Shown: positions 43,039 to 50,759 of the stretch, one piece after another
Numbering within the stretch: position 1 is the stretch's first letter
Layout of the letters: each line of letters begins with the position of its first letter
NCBI GenBank assembly: GCA_959606065.1
Contig: CAUHHV010000001.1
Coordinates: 186,001-250,000, forward strand
Direction of reading: 5' to 3'
Origin: an uncultured Collinsella sp.
GTDB lineage: Bacteria; Actinomycetota; Coriobacteriia; Coriobacteriales; Coriobacteriaceae
DNA: 64,000 nt
Notes under the pieces: model-generated
What the model was told of the DNA's origin: nothing
The model's input: only the letters and a program-made list of their open reading frames with translations
Database searches by the model: none
Program-made: the position numbers and the translations under genes

Positions 43039-44610
43039 CTAGCCGAGCTTCCTCAGATAATGGAAGTCACTCGTGTCATCGCCGGTGAACGCCCCGTGCA
43101 GCTCGTCGATAATGTCGGCGGTAGAAGTCATCTGCTGGTACATGTCGGCGCTTGTGACCCAGACGTTGCCGTTCTTCACGGCTTTGAACTGCGACAATAG
43201 CGCGTTTTTGCCTACGAAGTCTTTCAAGGTGGCAACCGATTCGTCGATGGTGCCGTTGTAGACGATGATGTCGGCATCCTTCGCCGTCGCATAGAAGCGC
43301 TCCATTTCGAGCGTTACTGACGAACCTGACGTCGACGCCGTCTGTGCGTCATCGAGCGCGTAGCTGCCGCCTGCGAGCTCGATCATCTGCGCCACGTAGT
43401 CGCCCCTCCGCCGCGTGACGGCGGCCCCGTTCGAGTTAATGTAGAAATACGCCACGGTTTTACCTGACGACGCGAGCCCCGACGTTTGCTCGACGCGGGC
43501 CTTCTGCTCGTTGAACAGGTGCGCGGCCTCCTCTTCCTTGTCGAACAGGACGCCGAAAAGCTTAATCCACTCGACGCGTCCGAGTGCTTCGGGCTCGCTC
43601 GACGACTGTTCGGTGAGCACGACGAGCCCGAGCTTCTGCAGCTTTTCCTTCACATCGGGCGTGTGGTTGATCATGGTGTTCTCGATGGCGAGCGTGCAGC
43701 CCGAGGCCGATATTCGCTCGTAGTCGGGCGCGCTGTACTTGCCGCCGTAGGCGATCGCCCCACTTTCGAGCGCGCTTTTGAAGCCCGCGACCGAGCAATC
43801 GTCGGCCTTCGTGCCCGACATTAAGATATTGTCGTTCGCATCGAGCGCGTCGACCAGGCACATCGTCGCCGACGACACGAGGTACACCTTGTCGGCGGGG
43901 CGTCTTATGACCGCGATGTCGGAGCTCAACCCGTCAGGTACCTTCGCATCTTGCGGCACCACGAGGAAGCGCTCCCCGTTCGAAACGCAGATAAGCCGCA
44001 AGCCGCCTTCGAACTCGTCGACAGTGAAGTGCTTGGCGTATTCAAGCTGAAGCGCCCCCGTCGGCTCCCAGCCGCAGCCCAAATCAGCGTTGTGGAAGTC
44101 GGCCGCGGCGCTTGAAGCCGTTCCCGCAGGGGAGCCGCCGCTTGCATCGTCGCCCGATTTCTCCTTCATGGTGGATGAGTCGAAGTGGAGCGTGTAGTCG
44201 ATGGTGTGCGGCGTCGACATGGCGACGGTCTCGGCCGACACGGCGATGTCCTCGTCGAGCGTGACGGGTATCTCGAACGTGGAGTTGCCGCCGTCGTTTA
44301 CGGGCGCGTAGTCCACGCCGTCGACGGTCATCTTGTCGTAGTTCGAACTCGACCAGGTGATGGTCGCGGTGTAGGTGTCGCCATCCTTCACAATTGTGGT
44401 GGGCGAGGCGATGCTTGCGCGCCCTGACCCGCCGGAAAGCGAGACGCTCACAGTGTATTCCTGAGAGCCCGCCGTGGCACCGGTCACGTTCGGGCTCGCA
44501 CTGCACCCCGCGAAGGGAAGCGCGAGCAGGGCGACGAGAACGCAGGCGATCGCGCGCGCCGCGATGCTGCGGCGCTTCCTGTTTTCCCCCTTGGGAAGAA
44601 TCGACCGCAT
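43039..44610 (-). CDS. Metal-chelate/corrinoid-binding lipoprotein with extra N-terminal beta domain
   Basis: Substrate-binding component of the importer. A 523-residue precursor with a signal peptide and lipobox LPFAGC (Cys36). Residues ~50-145 form a beta-rich domain (TITWSSSNYDKMTVDGVDY) not found in ordinary BtuF/FecB proteins. Residues ~190-520 form the TroA-like binding fold. A similar beta domain makes up the small lipoprotein encoded next (44615), suggesting the two cooperate at the cell surface. Ligand is inferred, not shown. Confidence 0.82.
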   Translation of the reverse strand: MRSILPKGENRKRRSIAARAIACVLVALLALPFAGCSASPNVTGATAGSQEYTVSVSLSGGSGRASIASPTTIVKDGDTYTATITWSSSNYDKMTVDGVDYAPVNDGGNSTFEIPVTLDEDIAVSAETVAMSTPHTIDYTLHFDSSTMKEKSGDDASGGSPAGTASSAAADFHNADLGCGWEPTGALQLEYAKHFTVDEFEGGLRLICVSNGERFLVVPQDAKVPDGLSSDIAVIRRPADKVYLVSSATMCLVDALDANDNILMSGTKADDCSVAGFKSALESGAIAYGGKYSAPDYERISASGCTLAIENTMINHTPDVKEKLQKLGLVVLTEQSSSEPEALGRVEWIKLFGVLFDKEEEAAHLFNEQKARVEQTSGLASSGKTVAYFYINSNGAAVTRRRGDYVAQMIELAGGSYALDDAQTASTSGSSVTLEMERFYATAKDADIIVYNGTIDESVATLKDFVGKNALLSQFKAVKNGNVWVTSADMYQQMTSTADIIDELHGAFTGDDTSDFHYLRKLG

Positions 44611-44614
44611 GGCG

Positions 44615-45148
44615 TTACTTCAGTGCGTCGGCGCGCAGATCGACGCCGGCGGATTCGAATACGAGCGTGCGGTCGTACCACCGCTCCCTTTTAATGCTCC
44701 ACGCGGCGCAGGCGGTGTCCTCGTCGAGCGCATCAACGGGCACGTCGTAGGTGTACTTGCCTTCCGCGTTTTCCACATAGGGGATGAAGTCGGCCTCGCT
44801 CGCGGCGGCAGCCTCGTCGCCCGTGCCCATGAAGAGCTTGCCGTAGCCCGTGCCGGAAAGTGTCATCACGCAGTGCATGGAGCCGTTTTCCACGATGAGC
44901 TGGGCATCCACAATCCTGAACATGTTCGAGCTGGAATCTACGGTGATCGGATAGGTGCCGTCGGCCACCTTGTCGGCGGTGATGGGGGCAGCGCTTGCGC
45001 CCTCGGGCGCATCGGCCGCCTGTTCGGTCTTTTCCTGGGAATCGGCATCGCTTGCCTTTGCGCTGTCGATTGAATTTCCGCCGCAGCCGGCGAGCGAGAA
45101 CGCGAAAAGCGCCGCCGACAGGGCGAAGGCGAGGGTTTTCTTCAACAT
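44615..45148 (-). CDS. Small surface lipoprotein with a beta-rich domain
   Basis: A 177-residue lipoprotein (lipobox LAGC, Cys22) with a polar Ser/Ala/Glu linker (about 25-57). One beta-rich domain follows (DGTYPITVDSSSNMFRIV near 63, then MHCVMTLSGTGYGKLFMG), similar in outline to the N-terminal domain of the neighbouring binding protein. It is comparable in style to surface tetrapyrrole or iron-capture domains, but no ligand residues can be assigned. AAGGAA precedes the ATG at 45148; the extension to 45223 is unlikely. Confidence 0.7.
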   Translation of the reverse strand: MLKKTLAFALSAALFAFSLAGCGGNSIDSAKASDADSQEKTEQAADAPEGASAAPITADKVADGTYPITVDSSSNMFRIVDAQLIVENGSMHCVMTLSGTGYGKLFMGTGDEAAAASEADFIPYVENAEGKYTYDVPVDALDEDTACAAWSIKRERWYDRTLVFESAGVDLRADALK

Positions 45149-45211
45149 GGAGGGGGTTCCTTTCAATCGCTTCTGCCGCCCGCGCCGTGCGGTGGGCGGG
45201 CGGGATGCGAA

Positions 45212-45258
45212 TGCAACGGGCATGCGCCGTCAGTCGGGGAAGGCGCATGCCCGTTGCA
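45212..45258. repeat. 17-bp perfect inverted repeat between cbiK and the small lipoprotein gene
   Basis: TGCAACGGGCATGCGCC (45212-45228) and GGCGCATGCCCGTTGCA (45242-45258) flank a 13-base loop. No T run follows on either strand. It may set relative expression of the exported chelatase and the transporter. Confidence 0.8.
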
Positions 45259-45293
45259 CGGGGACGCGACCGGCGCCCCCGTGCGCGGCGAGT

Positions 45294-46220
45294 TTACAGC
45301 CTGGCGATGGCGTCGTCCACGTGCGCGACGTAGATGTCGTCGACCGCGACGTTCTGTCCCAGACCCTGGAGCAGGCACGTCACTTCGAAGCCGGCAGCCA
45401 CGAACTTCGCAGCCCAGCTGTCGGGGTCGGTCTCGTCTGCCATGTCGTTGTTCGCGTGGTCGCCCGCGACCACCATGAACGGCGCGAGCACGGCCTTCTT
45501 GTAGCCTGCGGCGCTCGCGGCGGCGATAACATCCTCGCAGGTCGGTTCAGCCTCGACGGTGCCGACGAAGAACTGCGTCAAGCCCTCGTTCTTAAACACT
45601 TCCTGCATCTTGGCATAGTCGGCGTTGGAATCGGCTTCGGTGCCGTGGCCCATGAGGCACAGCGCCGTCTTGCCGTCGTCGAAGGACGCCATGTTCTCCT
45701 TAATGGCTGCGGCCACCTTCTTGTAGTCGTCGTCGGAGGTGAGCAGCGGGTCGCCGAGCGAGATTTTGTCGAACTTGTCGGCGTACTTGTCGAGCTCGTC
45801 TTTCACGTCGGTGTATTCCAGGCCACCCATGAGATGCGTCGGCTGCACGACGATTTCCTTCACGCCGTCTTCCACGCAGCGGTCGAGCGCCTCGGTCATG
45901 TTGTCGATCGTGATGCCGTCGCGCTTCTTCAGCTTGTCGATGATGATCTGCGCGGTGAAGGCGCGGCGGATGTCGTAGTCCTGCCAGTACTTCTCGCGGA
46001 TAGCGTCTTCGATGGCGCCGATGGTGATGTGGCGCGAGTCGTTGTAGCTCGTGCCGAAGCTCGTGACGAGGATGACCGGCTTCACGACCTTCTCCTTTTC
46101 ACTCGATTTCTCGGAACTCGCGGAGGTGTTGGAGCAGCCCGCGAGCGCGACTCCGGCGAGCGCGAAGGCTCCGGTTGCTGCGGCGCCCATGAAGCCGCGG
46201 CGTGACATCTGGTCGGACAT
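45294..46220 (-). CDS. cbiK: Exported CbiK-type sirohydrochlorin cobaltochelatase (Tat-like lipoprotein)
   Basis: The 308-residue protein carries the full CbiK fold: VTSFGTSYN near residue 52, GHGTEADSN with metal His192 and GDHANNDMA with His255. The 63-residue spacing matches that of the two metal-binding His of classical CbiK. Unlike the cytosolic enzyme it begins with a twin-arginine signal (SRRGFMG at 6-12), a hydrophobic stretch and a lipobox LAGC (Cys29). It should therefore be a lipid-anchored protein outside the membrane. GAAAGGA precedes the ATG at 46220. It is the first gene of the riboswitch-controlled operon. An exported enzyme could not easily serve cytosolic corrin synthesis, so metal or tetrapyrrole handling for the adjacent transporter is possible. 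Confidence 0.88.
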   Translation of the reverse strand: MSDQMSRRGFMGAAATGAFALAGVALAGCSNTSASSEKSSEKEKVVKPVILVTSFGTSYNDSRHITIGAIEDAIREKYWQDYDIRRAFTAQIIIDKLKKRDGITIDNMTEALDRCVEDGVKEIVVQPTHLMGGLEYTDVKDELDKYADKFDKISLGDPLLTSDDDYKKVAAAIKENMASFDDGKTALCLMGHGTEADSNADYAKMQEVFKNEGLTQFFVGTVEAEPTCEDVIAAASAAGYKKAVLAPFMVVAGDHANNDMADETDPDSWAAKFVAAGFEVTCLLQGLGQNVAVDDIYVAHVDDAIARL

Positions 46221-46339
46221 GGTTTTTCCTTTCCTCGGTTTGCCGGTCCCCCGGCGACAGTTGCTTGTCGGCACAAGCGAAAGAAAAGCGCACCCCTCGG
46301 GGTTCACAAGGAGCTAACGCCACGGCGATGCCGTGAGGA

Positions 46340-46450
46340 AAAGGCGAAGCAGTCTGGCTTGGGGCGCGAGGCGGTTCGCCCGTGCGTCCTATACAGTAAT
46401 GTCCCTTGCCCAGGATTCCCACCTGGTTCCCTCCGCAAGCCAGCGCGGGC
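46340..46450 (-). promoter_or_regulatory. Cobalamin (B12) riboswitch aptamer
   Basis: Read on the - strand, GAGGGAA is followed by a P4 stem CCAGG-TGGGAAT-CCTGG (46426-46410), then GGGACATTACTGTATAGG, and a B12-box-like AAGCCAGACTGC (complement of 46349-46360). This is the expected order of cobalamin riboswitch core elements. Downstream, before the cbiK ATG, a CACGGC-ATC-GCCGTG hairpin and an AACCCCGAGGGGT hairpin followed by a T-rich run could form the expression platform. Confidence 0.85.
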
Positions 46451-46518
46451 TGTGCGGGCGCCGCGCCGGTCATTTCCTTTTATCCGATTGTCATATGCTC
46501 GTTGCCGAATCTTTTACT

Positions 46519-46547
46519 ATGATAGTGGGCACTTTTGAACGTGTCAA
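46519..46547 (-). promoter_or_regulatory. Sigma-70 promoter of the cbiK-transporter operon
   Basis: On the - strand TTGACA (complement of 46542-46547), exactly 17 bases, then TATCAT (complement of 46519-46524). Transcription would start near 46512 and give a leader of about 290 bases containing the riboswitch. The -10 region is nearly symmetric (ACTATGATAGT on the + strand), so it may also serve weakly in the other direction. Confidence 0.78.
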
Positions 46548-46678
46548 AGCCAGGGCGGGCGGCATTGCGCCTCCTGCCTGCGTATTTGCGCCGATTGCCG
46601 CTGCGGGCGCCGTGTTTTGGCCGCTGCGCGAATGGCAGCGTAAACGGTTGCGATGAGAAACGGGAAGGGAAGGCTCGG

Positions 46679-47470
46679 ATGATTCATATCGTTGGCGCTG
46701 GCTCGGGCGCCGCCGACCTTATCACGCTGCGCGGGGCGCGCCTTTTGCGCGCGGCCGACGTGGTCGTTTGGGCGGGAAGCCTTGTGAACCCCGAGCTGCT
46801 CGCTGAGTGCAAGGAATCCTGCATCGTCTACGACAGCGCGCACATGACCTTGGAGGAAGTGCTCGACGTGATGTGCGCGGCAGATGCGCGGGGCGAGGAC
46901 GTGGTGCGCCTGCACACGGGCGACCCGTGCCTGTACGGCGCCATCCAGGAGCAGATGGACGCGCTCGACGCGCGCGGCGTGGACTACGAGGTGGTGCCCG
47001 GCGTGTCGAGCTTTTGCGGTGCCGCGGCGGCGCTTCGCCAGGAATACACGCTGCCGGGAATCAGCCAGTCGGTCGTGATCACGCGGCTTTCCGGACGTAC
47101 CCCCATGCCCGCGGGCGAGGGCATGCGCACCATGGCGGAAAGTGGCTCGACTATGGTCATCTTCCTGAGCTCGGGTATGCTTGCCGAGCTTTCCGCCGAG
47201 CTTTTGGCCGCGGGCCGCAGCTCCGACGAGCCGGCGGCGCTCGTGTACAAGGCGACCTGGCCTGAGGAGCGCGTGGTGCGATGCACAGTGGGCACGCTCG
47301 CCGATGCGGGCGCGCGAGAGGGCATCGACCGCACGGCGCTCGTGGTGGTGGGCCGCGTGCTCGGAGCTCGCGGCGGGCTTGCGCACGACGGCACGCAAGC
47401 GGAGTCGTACGAGCGCAGCAAGCTTTACGACCCTTCGTTTGCCACGGGGTATCGGAAGGCGAGCAGCTAG
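46679..47470 (+). CDS. cbiF: Cobalt-precorrin-4 C11-methyltransferase
   Basis: SAM-dependent methylation at C11 in the corrin ring pathway. The 263-residue tetrapyrrole methylase has HIVGAGSGAADLITLRG at the N-terminus, YDSAHMTLEEV (typical of CbiF/CobM), and HTGDPCLYGAIQEQ near residue 80. ATG 46679 is preceded by GGGAAGGGAAGG; the upstream in-frame extension to 46535 has no homology. First gene of the long + strand cobalamin operon. Confidence 0.93.
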   Translation: MIHIVGAGSGAADLITLRGARLLRAADVVVWAGSLVNPELLAECKESCIVYDSAHMTLEEVLDVMCAADARGEDVVRLHTGDPCLYGAIQEQMDALDARGVDYEVVPGVSSFCGAAAALRQEYTLPGISQSVVITRLSGRTPMPAGEGMRTMAESGSTMVIFLSSGMLAELSAELLAAGRSSDEPAALVYKATWPEERVVRCTVGTLADAGAREGIDRTALVVVGRVLGARGGLAHDGTQAESYERSKLYDPSFATGYRKASS

Positions 47471-47471
47471 C

Positions 47472-48656
47472 GTGGCTTTCGAGCACTACATATATACCGG
47501 GACGACCCGCCTGCGCTGCGGCTACACCACGGGGAGCTGCGCCGCGCTCGCGGCGAAGGCGGCCTGCGAGATGCTCTTGTCACGAAAGCCCGTCGGCCTC
47601 GTGTCGATCGTCACCCCCGGCGGGCTGCCCGTCGAAGCGAGCGTGGTCGACGCATGCATCGGCGAGGGGTGCGCCCAGTGCGCCGTGCGAAAGGACGCAG
47701 GCGACGATGCCGATGTGACCGACGGCGTGCTCGTGTACGCGCGCGTGGAACATGCGGGGTCGGGCACGGGCGCTGCGGGCAGCAAGGGCGTGCCCACGCG
47801 CGAATCGGAAGTTTCCGTCGATGGCGGCGTGGGCGTGGGGCGCGTGACGTTGCCCGGGCTCGAGCAGCCGGTGGGGGCGGCCGCCATCAACGCGACGCCG
47901 CGCGCGATGATCACTTCGGCGGTGCGCGAGGTGTGCGCCGCGCACGGCTTTTCTGGAAATATTGCTGTGACGATTTCGGTACCCGAGGGCGTTTCCCTTG
48001 CCGAAAAGACCTTCAACCCGCACCTGGGGATAAAGGACGGCATCTCCATCCTGGGCACGACGGGCATCGTCGAGCCGCGCAGCCTCGCTGCCTTGCGTGA
48101 CAGCATCGAGCTCGAGATCCGGCAGCATGCGGCTATGGGGCGGCGCGGAGTCGTGCTCACGCCCGGCAACTACGGCGCGCAGTTCATCTCGGGGCATTTC
48201 CACCTAAACGGTGCGCCGGTGGTCTTCATCTCCAACTTTGTGGGCGATGCGATTGATTGCTGCGTTCGCGAGGGATTTACCAATGTCCTTCTTGTGGGAC
48301 ACATCGGCAAGTTGGTGAAGGTCGCGGGCGGCATCATGGACACCCATTCGCGTACCGCCGACTGCCGCGCGGAGATTCTGGCCGCCCACGCGGCCATGGC
48401 CGGCGCGGGCGCGAAGACCGTGCGCGAGATCATGTCGTCCGTCACGACCACGGCGGCGCTCGAGGTAATCGAGGCCGCCGGCTCGGGGGACGCTGTGCGC
48501 GCCTCGCTCGCTGCGGCAATCGAGGACAGGTTGCGCCGCCGCGCGGCGGGCGCATGCGACATCGCCGCGGTCGTGTTCGACGCCGAGCGCCACGAGCTTT
48601 TCCGCACGTCGGGCGCCGATGCAGTTATCGGGGAATTGGGAGCGACGTATGAGTAA
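47472..48656 (+). CDS. cbiD: Cobalt-precorrin-5B C1-methyltransferase
   Basis: Methylates C1 of cobalt-precorrin-5B in the anaerobic pathway. 394 residues with LRCGYTTGSCAALAAKAA near residue 14, the TPRAMI segment, and GNYGAQFISGHF and LLVGHIGKLVKVAGGIMDTHS in the C-terminal half, all CbiD hallmarks. A GTG start at 47472 lies one base after the cbiF stop. An extra Gly/Ser/Thr-rich insert at about 95-120 is unusual. Confidence 0.93.
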   Translation: MAFEHYIYTGTTRLRCGYTTGSCAALAAKAACEMLLSRKPVGLVSIVTPGGLPVEASVVDACIGEGCAQCAVRKDAGDDADVTDGVLVYARVEHAGSGTGAAGSKGVPTRESEVSVDGGVGVGRVTLPGLEQPVGAAAINATPRAMITSAVREVCAAHGFSGNIAVTISVPEGVSLAEKTFNPHLGIKDGISILGTTGIVEPRSLAALRDSIELEIRQHAAMGRRGVVLTPGNYGAQFISGHFHLNGAPVVFISNFVGDAIDCCVREGFTNVLLVGHIGKLVKVAGGIMDTHSRTADCRAEILAAHAAMAGAGAKTVREIMSSVTTTAALEVIEAAGSGDAVRASLAAAIEDRLRRRAAGACDIAAVVFDAERHELFRTSGADAVIGELGATYE

Positions 48657-48882
48657 AGGCGTTCTGTACGGGGTGCGCCGCGCAATCGGCTGGCCGGGGA
48701 CGAAGGTGGTCATGAAGGCGCGCCGCTCGCTTGCGGACACGAAGCGCATCCTTCACGAGGAGGGCTCCTTCGACGGTGCCGAGCTCGTAGAGGACTGTGG
48801 GCTTCCGGGCGAGCGCTTGTACCGCTCGCTCGACGATGTGCCCGATCGGGGCAGCTACTTCTCGACGATGGTGGTGCGCTAG
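48649..48882 (+). pseudogene. cbiL: cbiL (cobalt-precorrin-2 C20-methyltransferase), internally deleted remnant
   Basis: A 77-codon open frame. Its first residues, MSKGVLYGV, match the start of CbiL/CobI, which normally continues GVGPGDPELLT. Instead the frame jumps to WPGTKVVMKARRSL near residue 15 and continues with a recognisable CbiL C-terminus (ILHEEGSFDGAELVEDCGLP and a YFSTMVVR ending). About 150-160 codons of a ~235-residue enzyme, including the SAM site, are missing, but the frame is kept and overlaps cbiD by eight bases. No intact cbiL is present in the window. Confidence 0.85.
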
Positions 48883-50016
48883 ATGAGGGTTTCCTGCATA
48901 GCGTTCACTGAGAGGGGGTATGCGTTGGCGGAGCGCACCGCACGCGCGCTTTCCGATTGCGCGCAGACAGGTGAAGATGACCTTGGCTGGGACGTTTCCG
49001 TTTCGCGCGGGTTCGGCGAGGGGAAGGCCGACCTGCGCGCATGGACGGCGCTTGCGTGGGAAGCGTCGGACGCGCTTCTGTTCGTGGGCGCGGCGGGCAT
49101 CGCCGTGCGGGCGATCGCGCCGCATGTCGCCTCGAAGGCAACCGATCCCGCGGTTGCGGTGATCGACGAGGCGGGGCGCTTTGCCGTTCCGCTTTTGTCG
49201 GGGCATTTGGGCGGTGCGAACGAGCTTGCGCAAACTGTGGCACGCGCGGCAGGGGCCATCCCCGTCATCACCACGGCGACCGACGTCCGCGGCGTGTGGG
49301 CGGTGGATACGTGGGCGCGCTGTGCGGGGCTCGCCGTTTCGAATCCCGAGGCTATCAAGCGAGTGTCGGCGCGGCTGCTTTCGGGCGGGCGCGTGGCGCT
49401 CTATTCCGACATGCCTGTTTCGGGACAGCCGCCTGAGGGGGTTGACATTGCGTCCGACCGCGCTCGGGCCGATATCGTCGTGTCACCGTTCGCTGGCGCG
49501 AATGCAGGTACGTCCGTTCGCGCGGCGGAGACAACGGGCGAGGTCGTGCCCGCCGGTGAGACGGGGAAGCCGGCGGGTGTGCGGGCGCAGACGCCTGCGC
49601 CCGAGCCGCTTCGCCTTGTCGTGCCCTGCATCGTTGCGGGCATAGGGTGTCGCCGCGGTGCGTGCTCCGAAGCGATCGGGGAGGCGTTTCTTCTCGCGTG
49701 CGGGCAGGCGGGCATCTCGCCTTCGGCCGTGCGCAAGGCGGCGACGATCGACGTGAAGGCGCACGAGGAGGGTCTGCTCGCCTTCTGCCGCGCGCGCAAT
49801 ATCCCGCTTGCGACGTATTCCGCAGAGGAGTTGTCGCAGGTCGAAGGCAGCGTTTCGCCATCTGATTTCGTGCGCGCGACGGTGGGGGTCGACAACGTGT
49901 GCGAGCGCGCGGCGCTCGCGGACGGGGGCAAACTTATCTTCCCGAAGCTCGCTCACGGCGGCGTGACTGTCGCGTTTTCCAAGGTAACTATCGAACTTTC
50001 GTTTAAGGAGCGGTGA
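48883..50016 (+). CDS. cbiG: Cobalt-precorrin-5A hydrolase
   Basis: Opens the ring-A delta-lactone and releases acetaldehyde. The 377-residue product has the CbiG N-terminal domain (LLFVGAAGIAVRAIAPHVASK near 60-80, LLSGHLGGANELA near 103-115), a variable middle rich in Ala/Thr/Pro (about 205-245) and the CbiG C-terminal domain starting at VAGIGCRRGACSEAI near 252. It begins directly after the cbiL remnant stop and overlaps cbiH by one base. Confidence 0.93.
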   Translation: MRVSCIAFTERGYALAERTARALSDCAQTGEDDLGWDVSVSRGFGEGKADLRAWTALAWEASDALLFVGAAGIAVRAIAPHVASKATDPAVAVIDEAGRFAVPLLSGHLGGANELAQTVARAAGAIPVITTATDVRGVWAVDTWARCAGLAVSNPEAIKRVSARLLSGGRVALYSDMPVSGQPPEGVDIASDRARADIVVSPFAGANAGTSVRAAETTGEVVPAGETGKPAGVRAQTPAPEPLRLVVPCIVAGIGCRRGACSEAIGEAFLLACGQAGISPSAVRKAATIDVKAHEEGLLAFCRARNIPLATYSAEELSQVEGSVSPSDFVRATVGVDNVCERAALADGGKLIFPKLAHGGVTVAFSKVTIELSFKER

Positions 50017-50759
50017 TGGGAAAGCTCTTCGTGGTGGGGATCGGCCCGGGCGGCCCCGACGGCATGACGATTGCGGCTCGGCGCGCGCTCGAGGCGGCCG
50101 ACATCGTTGTGGGGTACACGAAATACGTGGAGCTCGCGCTCGCCGCCGTGCCCGACGCGGCGCATCTCGCGACGCCGATGATGCACGAGGTCGAACGGTG
50201 CCGCCTGGCGCTTTCGCGCGCGCAGAGCGGAGAAGCCGTGGCGCTCGTGTGCAGCGGTGACGCGGGCGTGTACGGCATGGCGAGCCCCGTGCTAGAGCTT
50301 GCGGAGGACTACCCCGATGTAGACGTGGAAGTTATCGCCGGGGCCACCGCGGCTCAGAGCGGGTCGGCGGTGCTCGGCGCCCCGCTTGCCCACGACTTCG
50401 CGGTCGTGTCGCTCTCCGACCTGCTCACGCCATGGGAGGTCATTGAGCGCAGGCTCGCCGCCGTGGCGAGCGCCGACTTCTGCATCTGTTTGTACAACCC
50501 GCGCAGCAGAAAGCGCGCCGACAGGCTCTCACGCGCGGCGAAGATTATGCTCGAATGGAAGGCCCCCGACACGCTCTGCGGCTGGGTACGCAACATCGGG
50601 CGCGAGGGGCAGCAGTCGGGCATGTGCAGGCTCTCTGAGCTGGGGGAGATCGACGCCGACATGTTCACCACCGTGTTCGTCGGCAACGCGGACACGAAGC
50701 TCGTAGGTGGCCGTATGGTCACGCCGCGCGGGTATCGGGAGATTCCATGCGAAAGGTAA
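50016..50759 (+). CDS. cbiH: Cobalt-factor III / precorrin-3B C17-methyltransferase
   Basis: Contracts the ring while methylating C17. The 247-residue tetrapyrrole methylase has VVGIGPGGPDGMTIAA, YTKYVEL, VCSGDAGVYGMASP near residue 79 and CLYNPRSRKRA near 154. AAGGAG precedes ATG 50016. It overlaps cbiET by 13 bases. Confidence 0.94.
   Translation: MGKLFVVGIGPGGPDGMTIAARRALEAADIVVGYTKYVELALAAVPDAAHLATPMMHEVERCRLALSRAQSGEAVALVCSGDAGVYGMASPVLELAEDYPDVDVEVIAGATAAQSGSAVLGAPLAHDFAVVSLSDLLTPWEVIERRLAAVASADFCICLYNPRSRKRADRLSRAAKIMLEWKAPDTLCGWVRNIGREGQQSGMCRLSELGEIDADMFTTVFVGNADTKLVGGRMVTPRGYREIPCER

Noticed and set aside
46550..46678. Second cobalamin riboswitch in front of cbiF on the + strand
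   Set aside because: No GGGAA/P4/B12-box pattern could be found there on the + strand; the one clear aptamer is on the - strand.
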